A DNA stretch of 64,000 nucleotides, taken from the NCBI GenBank assembly GCA_945910005.1, contig OX246747.1:39251190-39315189 (forward strand), in the 5' to 3' direction. Position 1 is the stretch's first letter. The number at the start of each line of letters is the position of its first letter. Of this stretch, positions 56,701-64,000 are shown piece by piece. Under the pieces are notes generated by a model that did no database searches, was not told where the DNA came from, and saw nothing but the letters and a program-made list of their open reading frames with translations. This stretch comes from Isoperla grammatica. Lineage: Eukaryota; Arthropoda; Insecta; Plecoptera; Perlodidae. The position numbers and the translations under genes were made by a program.

Positions 56701-58365
56701 GAAAGTACACGAGGAATACGTTGATATTCGTTGAAATGGCGTGCATGGAAGGGGTATTAGTGATCGTGTATATAGCCACAATACCGGTGTGTATAATAAG
56801 AGGGCACATGCAGTCATACAAATGTTAACGAAATCACTATTGTAAGTCCATGTTATTAGTTATTACTGAGTGACCGCAGCAATGGAGTGTATCGCTCCCA
56901 TGCACCGCCCACCCAACTAAACACGCTTTCACGATCATCCACCGCCTTTGTACGCGAACACGATGCGTCATTTCCCGCCGGGCGGGTGAAAGTAGAAATA
57001 TGATATTTCCAGTTTGGCACTTTTTAACACTTTTTTCTTCGTATTCTCGCAGTTCTGTGAATTACACTTTCCATTTCGTCCGTCCGAGCGTCCTGTTGAT
57101 TGGTTAAGGGGCCACGTCTCACTCGTAGACATGGACAGTATGTACGCGTACATTGAGAGGAGGGAATGCAGAAACCTTCTTTGTAATGTTTACATTTAGG
57201 CCCGGTTTTTCAATCGGTCATTAACGGGGCCGTTAGCTGACGGACCGTTATCTGCATAGGGTTTGTTGGGTTACAGATTACGGACCGTCAGCTAACGGCT
57301 TCGTTAACGACCCGTTAAACGATTGAAAACCCGAATCTTATTAGTTTAATAAAATAAAATAATATTTTTTTTATTGTTTATGCATTTGCTTATAGTCTTC
57401 AACCAATTTGTGAATCATTGTAGGTCACATTGATGGAAAATGATCGTCAAGATTGAAAGGCAACGATTAATGGTCTGAGACCCCCCTTGATACAAGTGAG
57501 TGAGTGCAATCACTTAGTCTGGTTCTTACCGTACCGCAACAAGGGTCGTAGATTCCCAATAGACAACAGGGAATGCCCTGGGGTTGGGGGCGCATATTGG
57601 GACCCGACACGCAATACAAGTATTAGCGGGATGATTAGGGTTGACGAGATAAGGCTCAGCTTTCACTGCCAAGAGCAACACACTATAGGTCGGTATAGTT
57701 CAAGAGCGGGGCTTCAATACTGTATAATAATAATAATTTGTCGTAGGAATACCCGTTATAGGGTGCACACCAGCTTTACCTGATGTGCCCCTCTTCAGGT
57801 GACTAACTAGGTTATTAGGGTGTTTGGATAGTTGGGAAGGAATGTCCGAGGGCTGATAGTATGACTCAATCCCAGCATTCGCTTTTACGACTGAGAAAAA
57901 CCTCGGAAAAAACCTTCAGTCAGGACTGCCTCTGGCCGGAATCGAACCGGCGACCTCCCGAATTAGAGTCTCGCGTCTTACCGCTGAGCCACCTCTATCG
58001 GTTCTATACTGTATGGTCACTTGACGGGTTCGAGTCCCATTCTTGTCATTCCTGAGGACGTTTGACAATTAGAAACTTGAAAAATTGTATCCTATAATTC
58101 TGATTCAGATATATTTCTATTCTAATTGACCGTACACTACACAGGTAATAAAATATTGAAAAAACATAAATTTTAGAGAAATATGAAGCCACAGAATCCT
58201 GTGAGTGGACAATTATTAATTATTATGTTTAATTTGAAGCTATATAATAATGATTGTGGCTAAATCGTTTTAGTATGTCCCTAGCGTCATGTTTTCTGCT
58301 GCGCTAGAATTGGGACAGTCCTACCAATGCCAATGGTATAGATCATATCAGATAAGAAAGCAGCC

Positions 58366-58448
<83 letters not shown>

Positions 58449-60397
58449 AAGACTACCAACGGTTGAAAACGTTCGAATTAAAACGTGAAATTTCTTACTC
58501 GGCACCTCCACCAATACGCACTGAACGTGACGTCATAGCACTGAACGTGACGTCATAGCACTGAACGTGACGTCACAGCACTGAACGTGACGTCATAGCA
58601 CTGAACGTGACGTCATAGCACTGAACGTGACGTCATAGTACTGAACGTGACGTCATAGCACTGAACGTGACGTCATAGTACTGAACGTGACGTCATAGCA
58701 CTGAACGTGACGTCATAGCACTGAACGTGACGTCATAGCACTGAACGTGACGTCATAGTACTGAACGTGACGTCATAGCACTGAACGTGACGTCGCAGCA
58801 CTGAACGTGACGTCATAGCACTGAACGTGACGTCATAGCACTGAACGTGACGTCATAGTACTGAACGTGACGTCATAGCACTGAACGTGACGTCATAGTA
58901 CTGAACGTGACATCATAGCACTGAACGTGACGTCACAGCACTGATCGTGACGTCATAGCACTGAACGTGACGTCATAGCACTGAACATGACGTCATAGCA
59001 CTGAACGTGACGTCATAGCACTGAACGTGACGTCATAGTACTGAACGTGACGTCATAGTACTGAACGTGACGTCACATCGGCCATGTTAGAGGAACACGT
59101 GTGTGTTGACATTTCAACTAATAATTTAAATAATAAATCTGTTTTTGTAGTGGGATACAAAATGGTGATTTTTTTTATCGCCGCGCCTCCGCTAGGTGTA
59201 GCTAGGTGTAGCTAGGTGTAGATCTAGTAGACCGTTAGGATTTTATTTTACCTATATTCGGTGACCGTGAAAATAATCACCCCTTTTATACTATGACACA
59301 TTCACATGTACAGACATATCCGTGCATACCATTACAATCAGACACACACGCACTCACACACAACATGGTGCAAAGTGTTGTTCGGAGCGAGGCATGTTTA
59401 AGTGATACGTTTCAAGGCCGGACCTCTGTCGATCGCTCCCCTTGCGTGACAAGGGCCAGCCCCCCCCCCCCCCCCCGGCCTTGGGGGCCGCACAGGAAAT
59501 GTTTCGGCCGAACCTACCTAGTGGACGGACAATTTATAATTAATAAATCGATTCAATAATATAATTCACGAACGTTTTGACACGAATTTCAGATGTTGAG
59601 GCCAAATCATTATTGTTGCAACATAATTTCTATTTGCATACTTGCAGCATCATTTAGTTATTGTCTTTGTCGATCTTGATGGGCCAAGCTTTTCTTGTGT
59701 ATAATCGTCGACACATATAAATGAAGGGTTGTAAAAAGATATCAATTTGATGTAAGTATAGACTTAGTCTTAGATTTCGTCCAAATGGCGTGAAATAAAA
59801 CGTATAATATCAAAAAAATGTCGAAAAAACTTATTTGCTCAAAATTTGTTCATTTTTGGTCAATGAGTTGAATTCAAATTTGGTTTTAAAAGATACTATC
59901 AGTTGTAAATAGTTCAGATTTTGTTCAATGGCTTGAAATTACACTTTTTTTTATATATCTGCTCCCTGTGTCCAACAATGAAGTCGGGAAGGGGATAGGA
60001 AATTAATCCCATAATATTCTGGCCCTTAGGTACAGCGAAGCCGGCTGGCCATGCCTGACGCTTCCCTCATGTTAACTTCCTCCGGCTCCTCCTCTTCACT
60101 TTCTTCTTCCTCTGCTCTTTCTACAAATTCTGTCCATACTTTTCTATCGTCCCACCATCGTTCCTGATTGTGGGAAGATAGAAAAATGGTAAACCCACTT
60201 ACTATTATTATTTGACTCCTTATATTATGCAGAGAAAACCTTGCTAGGAGTTACTTCCAGGTTCACCGAACCTCATCCAGGGGTATGACAGACCTTGGGT
60301 TGCCTTCTTGTACTAATATTGTGTTCCTTGTTCCAGGACCCGAGTGGCCGACCTCCTCTAACCATCTTCGTCATCTGCATCGCCGTCTTCGTCACAC
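47921..60397 (+). CDS. Tentative gene start: ATG-only exon plus hydrophobic exon 2
   Basis: The ATG at 47921-47923 is followed at once by a perfect donor, GTAAGT. At 60337 a strong acceptor (CTTGTTCCAG) opens a 61-base exon in the matching phase 0. It encodes DPSGRPPLTIFVICIAVFVT and ends at the donor CAC|GTGAGT in phase 1. Together they give MDPSGRPP followed by ~12 hydrophobic residues, which looks like a signal peptide or signal anchor of a secreted or membrane protein. The intron would be 12.4 kb and is full of repeats. No later exon in phase 1 is recognised before the window ends, and the protein family is unknown. The link between the two exons rests only on phase and splice-site quality. 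Confidence 0.4.
48495..48572 (-). mobile_element. SINE head fragment
   Basis: The minus strand shows 'GGGAGGTCGCCGATTCGATT' and the adjoining tRNA-like region of the main SINE family; the body is missing. A second tRNA-like scrap ('gggattcgaaccaggg') is at about 48026-48041. Confidence 0.65.
49775..50087 (-). mobile_element. MITE, family G, copy 2
   Basis: Opposite-strand copy of 35466-35780. The left terminus reads 'ttcccacgtgacgtcacagcggccatgattg', and the right end contains 'gtggccgccacgcgcaaagatgtgacgtacgtgcaacctat'. Confidence 0.85.
50088..52315. other. Non-coding intron-like region, simple repeats only
   Basis: An AAAT run lies at 50666-50706. A palindromic TATGATGG/CCATCATA low-complexity patch is at 51150-51245. 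'tacaaggaaatcaac' occurs in two related pieces (50479 and 50726). No gene is recognised. Confidence 0.45.
52316..52585. mobile_element. Foldback element, family C, complete copy
   Basis: Arms 'aaaaactatctaaaaccctttgtatgag...atcatcacggtc' and the complement at 52505-52580 enclose a ~150-bp centre. A half copy is at 24490-24625. Confidence 0.75.
53010..53236. repeat. Tandem repeat, 56-bp unit, 4 copies
   Basis: Units 'tcgcattgcgctgtcgttac...cttatcctaatgtatctgggtatgttttaaagg' at about 53021, 53077, 53132 and 53189. They are nearly identical, so the array is young. Confidence 0.95.
53766..54128 (+). mobile_element. MITE, family B, copy 2
   Basis: The left terminus is 'gggagtattcacgtgacgtcacatcggccat'. 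The right part includes 'aacgccagctgaaacatagtaacaatgaactaccaatcacatg', matching the opposite strand of 22200-22546. Confidence 0.7.
54866..55157 (+). mobile_element. MITE, family D, copy 2
   Basis: Ends 'tatagagtatattagtgtgaggtcac' and 'gacgtcatcactaatacagtctata' are inverted, with TA at each boundary. Very similar to the copy at 25244-25558, apart from small deletions. Confidence 0.82.
55945..56290. mobile_element. Family E foldback with expanded centre
   Basis: The arms ('acattacacgactcaatactttcgtcaaacttattgaa' and complement at 56225-56285) match 35077-35250. The centre (about 56025-56215) has been replaced or expanded by a low-complexity run of AACTGTGT/GTAACTGT units. Confidence 0.8.
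56513..56660 (-). mobile_element. MITE, family F, copy 2
   Basis: Opposite-strand match of 32595-32732: 'agttatttgtagcaattaagctatttg', 'gattggtcgttgccatagagac', 'aagctattcgacgaataagtagttattgggacattgtaagac'. Confidence 0.8.
57201..57335. mobile_element. Foldback element, 135 bp
   Basis: Inverted arms of ~50 bp: 'cggtttttcaatcggtcattaacggggccgttagctgacgg' at the left and its near-complement at 57280-57333. No target duplication is obvious. Confidence 0.75.
57722..58002 (-). mobile_element. tRNA-derived SINE, full-length copy
   Basis: The minus strand starts at the tRNA-like head with box A TGGCTCAGCGG and box B GGTTCGATTCC about 35 bp apart. It continues through the common body and ends in an AAT-type tail at about 57722-57736. 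This is the best-preserved head in the window. Confidence 0.9.
58367..58443. repeat. (CA)n microsatellite
   Basis: An uninterrupted run of about 37 CA units in the large intron, 75 bp before the CRE-type array. Confidence 0.97.
58519..59088 (+). repeat. 20-bp x 28 array, each unit with a CRE palindrome
   Basis: Twenty-eight head-to-tail units of exactly 20 bp (ctgaacgtgacgtcatagca), with unit starts at 58521 to 59061. Twenty-six keep the full palindrome TGACGTCA, the classical CREB/ATF site; exceptions are the units at 58781 (TGACGTCG) and 58901 (TGACATCA). The last unit runs directly into 'cacatcggccatgtt', the same sequence as the MITE terminus at 53780-53803. That suggests the array grew from a transposon end. 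It lies 1.2 kb upstream of the 60337 exon. Confidence 0.96.
59089..60336. other. Non-coding; no gene recognised
   Basis: A short triplication 'gctaggtgta' is at 59192-59221 and a poly-C run at about 59461-59476. The remainder is AT-rich. The segment just before 60337 has the T/C-rich tract expected of an acceptor. Confidence 0.4.
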
Positions 60398-61600
60398 GTG
60401 AGTCTTTTGTCACGGCCGGTCGAGTAGTTCTCACAGCAGACTTCTTTATCGACTTTAGTCCGATTTAGTAATCTCGGTTTCAACAAACATTACATTCAAA
60501 ATGGATGGTATCTTCTATATCTGTAGACTACAATCTCGGGGCTGAAAGTTTGGGCAAACTGGGCCTTAATAAAATAACATTTCTTTACCAGAAAATTACT
60601 AACATGTATATAGTTTAATAGTAAATAGCTATATAGATAGATAGTAAATAAAATGCGTTTGTTTGCCACATAAATGGTTACATTTAATTTGCGACAGATT
60701 TCTACCGCGTTTCGCTATGGAGTAGCCTACTAGGCCAACGACTGCCTAGGGAATACGGACAGACTGTGGTAACTGTTGTTCATATGTGGGAAAGGTTGGT
60801 CATAGGATTCAATTTCAACATTCGTCTGAGGATCTGGGTAAAAACTAACTAAACACTCCCTCCAGGATATCCTAGCGAATTAGAATCTCGCGTGCTTTAA
60901 ATCTAAATCCACCTGTATCGATGTTTGTTTTAAACCGAGCTTATGACTAATGATAAAAACTCCGCCCTGTTAAAACGCGAACTTGTTACTACACGTTTAT
61001 TGCATTGGTGTAATATCCTCGCCATTTAACAGCAGAGCCAATCAGATCGCTGCTCTGTGGGGGTATCGTGTTATTCACCCCAGGCGAGGCCAACAACTCC
61101 TGGGTCCTCGCATCCCATTGGTCGATAACAATAAGCTATGTTATTATATATACGGTTTTGTTTTACGATTAGATCGTCGACCTTTCTAAGCCGGAAGATG
61201 AACAGACAGTAAAATAAAGAACATAACAGACAGACAAACGTTTTGAATTGAGTGGTATGAAAAAAGTGTACATGCATTTCTGTAGCCAGGAAGAAATAGA
61301 CGTACAGTATTGAGCATGATTATCGACACAAGATATACAGCGAGAAGTAGGAACTTATTTACAAGTGAGGTTGCCGGAAACGCTTTCCCGGGCTGGGCCT
61401 TTTAGAGCAAATAATAGAATATTGGAGTAAAACGCGTATGGCCTAGGGGTGGGGTGATAAAAGAGCAGAGGTGAAAAAAGAGAACGAACAGGTAGACATT
61501 GAGAAGGATAAGACAGACAGTAAATACAGTCTGACCATGTGAAATGTATTAGATCAGATGTATTAGATCAGATGACGTAACTGTCATGGCGCCAGCTAAA
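60398..61600. other. Non-coding with a decayed SINE
   Basis: About 60780-60925 retains faint traces of the SINE body and head ('aattagaatctcgcgtgctttaaatctaaatccacctgtatcg') on the minus strand. No coding exon is recognised. Confidence 0.35.
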
Positions 61601-61606
61601 ACAACC

Positions 61607-62124
61607 GTATTCGGAGAAGTGCTTTGACGTCACTCGCGAGGTCAAGGAGCTTGGAGGGCTTACTGAGTTCTTTGCTTTAGATCTCATTCTAGCTGCAGTC
61701 TAGACGTTTGCTTGCAATGATATTCAACAGCTATAGTAGGCTAGATGCGCAGCCTAGCAGCCACAAGCGTGTCAATTTAAGATCATCTTGAATTGGGCAA
61801 TTACTACAGGCGGGAATGGGCGTCTCAAACTCGACTTTCTGCCGCTCGCAGCGCTAGCAGTACTGAAAGGTCCAAATTAGCATGTAAACTGCCCAATTCA
61901 AAATGGCTTCAATTTGCCACGCTCGCTACTGAGTGAAAGGTTGGGGGACTGGTGATCTAGCCTACTATAGCTGTTAAATATCATTTCTTTGCTTGTACTT
62001 CGATGTTGGGGCATGGCTATTCGGAGAAGTGCTTTGACGTCACTTGCGAGGTCAAGGAGCTTGGAGGGATTACTGAGTTCTTTGCTTTACTCTCATTCTA
62101 GCTGCAGTCTAGACGTTTACTTGT
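61607..62124. mobile_element. Foldback MITE between ~107-bp direct repeats
   Basis: An element at 61716-61996 has inverted ends 'aatgatattcaacagctatagtaggctagat' / 'atctagcctactatagctgttaaatatcatt'. It is bracketed by near-identical direct repeats of ~107 bp, 61607-61713 and 62019-62124 (both with 'ttcggagaagtgctttgacgtcac' and 'ctagctgcagtctagacgttt'). Confidence 0.85.
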
Positions 62125-62790
62125 ACAGATTCAAATCTTCAAATGTCTAGTTTTTATCGGTGCTTTTATTAAAAAGGTTTTTTCTTATTTACCGTCGTTT
62201 AAGTTTTAAATTCAATAAGGAATTTGTAAAGATGTTGCCTCGTGAATGAAATTCCCTTCACTAAAATATCTGGTTATTGTTATCGTTATTAAAAACAAAC
62301 AGTCTGCGATTAGAAATGAAACATTTATATTTAGTCACTTATCTTCTAACTTAATCTCTACTTCTGAAACATTCCTGCTTTGTGTGAATGCGAACACGTT
62401 AATCATATACATACTTCAACTTTGATAATCCCCAAACCTTAACCTTAGTCCGTTGATACTCTTAATACTATTATGTTGAACCGCCTCGGACTAGCTGATG
62501 GTGATGATGTGAATGGGGTATTTAATTCAATATAAACATTTACATGAGAGCATTTTTATTACATTCAAAATATGAAGACAGCATAAATACAATGTCAAGC
62601 TCTTTATACAAAATTGAAAATATAATATTTATTATTGCCGGCGCCGACGTTATTGCTGTTTATTGGTTTGTCAGTGCTCGAATGACACAAGTCTGTCCCA
62701 TTTGGTGTACCAGGTACCTGGTGAAGTAAGTCTAATGTAGATCTGTATGTGATTCTGTTTGAGTGAAGAGGCTTGTATCGCCGTATCCAG
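62125..62790. other. Non-coding, presumed 3' flank of the aldo-keto reductase gene
   Basis: No coding exon is recognised on either strand. The minus-strand 3' UTR and poly(A) site of the reductase should lie here or inside the 51-bp array, but I cannot assign them. Confidence 0.35.
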
Positions 62791-62797
62791 TAAGTCT

Positions 62798-63103
62798 GGA
62801 GCAGCCTAGAACTCTATGGCGAAGGGGAACTCCTTGTAATGCTTGGCTGGAGCAGCCTAGAACTCCCTGGCGAAGGGGAACTCCTTGTAATGCTTGGCTG
62901 GAGAAGCCTAGAACTCCCTGGCGAAGGGGAACTCCTTGTGATGCTTGGCTGGAGAAGCCTAGAACTCCCTAGCGAAGGGGAACTCCTTGTGATGCTTGGC
63001 TGGAGCAGCCTAGAACTCCCTGGCGAAGGGGAACTCCTTGTGATGCTTGGCTGGAGCAGCCTAGAACTCCCTGGCGAAGGGGAACTCCTTGTGATGCTTC
63101 GCG
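62798..63103 (-). repeat. 51-bp x 6 tandem copies of the reductase C-terminus and stop
   Basis: Six units of 51 bp, the first in transcript order being the true end of the reductase coding sequence. Each encodes KHHKEFPFAREF, a TAG stop, then AAPA on read-through. The unit is a multiple of three, so all copies stay in frame behind the stop. Confidence 0.94.
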
Positions 63104-63325
63104 CCGGCAAAGGGCACCACCCGACCGTTACACTCCAACTTCTCTATCGACGCGAGGTCGTCTTTGCTCAACTCGAAGTCGAACACGCTGATGTTCTCGA
63201 TTAGTCGCTGCTTCTTTACCGACTTGGGTATCGGCACCGTCCCGATCTGGACCTGAAACCGATTTGACACCGCAGACTGTTAATATCTGTAGGGAGGTGG
63301 CAATATACATGACAGACAGATAGGC

Positions 63326-63375
<50 letters not shown>

Positions 63376-63940
63376 TAGAACATTAAAATAATTGTATCTT
63401 CTTTAATCGCTGCTTCTTGTCAAACATGAAATTTGCGTTTAAATATAGCTGTCATGGTTTTGGGGTGAAATTGTTCTGGTTTTGCGTTGTTTTGCAGGTG
63501 TGGTTAATTTATAAATTCCTTAAAAATCCTCGCACAACAGTGATTCTCAAACAATGATTTACTTAAATCTAGAAACGCCAATTTTTACACAAGTCGAGCT
63601 ATAAATAGGTAAGACGTCACTCACGAGGAACCTGAGCGCGATCTGTGCGGCCGTCTTGTTGTACTTGTTGGCGAGGGCCTTAAGAGTGACGTCATCAAGA
63701 GAGATATAAATAGGTATGACGTGAGTGACTCACGAGGAACCTGAGCGCGATCTGTGCGGCCGTCTTGTTGTACTTGTTGGCGAGCGCCTTAAGGGTGACG
63801 TCATCAAGGATGTTCTTCTTGTCTGGCGCAGCGTTGGTCTGATTGGGCGCGCCCAGAGGACAGTAGGCGGTCACAGTCAGACCCTGCTCGGCGCAGTAGG
63901 CGATCAGCTTCTTCTGCTGTAGATACAGATGACACTCCAC
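63061..63940 (-). CDS. Aldo-keto reductase, last two exons
   Basis: A cytosolic NADPH-dependent reductase of the aldo-keto reductase superfamily. Exon 63940-63734 (207 bases) and terminal exon 63252-63061 (192 bases with stop) are both phase 0. Readable family signatures are VECHLYLQQKKLIAYCAEQG (the usual VE.HPYL.Q region, with Leu for Pro), TAYCPLGAP, and the cofactor-binding motif IPKSVKKQRLIEN split across FL|VQIGTVPIPKSV. The catalytic tetrad and the (beta/alpha) barrel start lie beyond the window edge. Substrate cannot be inferred. Both exons have tandemly copied 3' ends: one extra donor-containing copy at 63622-63705, and five extra stop-containing copies below 63061. Confidence 0.9.
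63319..63374. repeat. (GACA)n microsatellite
   Basis: About 14 units of GACA in the last intron of the reductase gene. Confidence 0.95.
63622..63733 (-). repeat. 109-bp duplication of a reductase exon end
   Basis: About 78 bases of the 63940-63734 exon end, its donor (CTC|GTGAGT) and ~30 intron bases recur 109 bp further into the intron, ending at a second intact donor at 63625. A 109-bp unit is not a multiple of three, so using the second donor would shift the frame. Confidence 0.92.
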
Positions 63941-64000
63941 CTGTTGCACACATAAAAACACTGTGAGTTAGTCTGAATTCGTCACACTTTGTTGGTCTGT

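Noticed and set aside
57014..57199. Possible exon encoding FCELHFPFRPSERPVDWLRG after a good acceptor-like TTCTCGCAG
   Set aside because: No family match recognised, no clear donor in a compatible phase, and it runs into a foldback element; not enough to call.

Overview
The window is eukaryotic and almost certainly from an arthropod, probably an insect. It has intron-bearing genes, a zinc-finger-associated domain (ZAD) at the start of a C2H2 zinc-finger protein (an arrangement mainly expanded in insects), an insect-type membrane UDP-glycosyltransferase and an insect-type aldo-keto reductase. Coding exons are few and mostly GC-rich. They sit in AT-rich DNA crowded with foldback elements (MITEs), a tRNA-derived SINE family, microsatellites and tandem arrays. 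I cannot name the species.

Layout. 1-9.2 kb: no gene; a (TTTA)n microsatellite, a SINE and a ~5.5-kb satellite of ~166-bp monomers with higher-order structure. 9.29-17.07 kb (+): a six-exon ZAD/C2H2 gene with 25 zinc fingers, one GC-AG intron and a single-base frameshift in the penultimate finger. 17-23.9 kb: no gene; several DNA transposons and SINEs. 23.94-28.12 kb (+): a four-exon gene whose product carries the two halves of a WASP-type GTPase-binding domain at opposite ends, with no WH1 or VCA region visible. 28.56-34.67 kb (-): a UDP-glycosyltransferase gene, six exons seen. 34.7-47.9 kb: no gene; MITEs, a 41-bp x ~63 array (42.1-44.7 kb) and an ~860-bp (TTTA)n tract. 47.92-60.40 kb (+): a tentative gene start, with an ATG-only exon and a 12.4-kb intron before a 20-residue hydrophobic exon. 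That intron holds a 28-copy array of 20-bp units, each carrying a CRE-type palindrome. 62.8-64 kb (-): the last two exons of an aldo-keto reductase.

The most unusual pattern is repeated tandem amplification of exon 3' ends. Three exons of the UGT gene and both visible exons of the aldo-keto reductase have their last ~35-100 coding bases copied in tandem. The block usually includes the exon boundary (5' splice site or stop codon) plus a short piece beyond it: 8 copies, 3 copies, a partial second copy, 2 copies and 6 copies. Splice phases show that the outermost (first) donor gives a normal-length UGT, so the extra copies are intronic or act as alternative donors. A second theme is that foldback elements crowd gene boundaries: they fill ZAD-gene introns 4 and 5, end ~9 bp before a splice acceptor, and overlap the only nearby poly(A) signal of the WASP-like gene. 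The genes do not form an obvious pathway; the UGT and aldo-keto reductase are both detoxification-type enzymes but are 28 kb apart.
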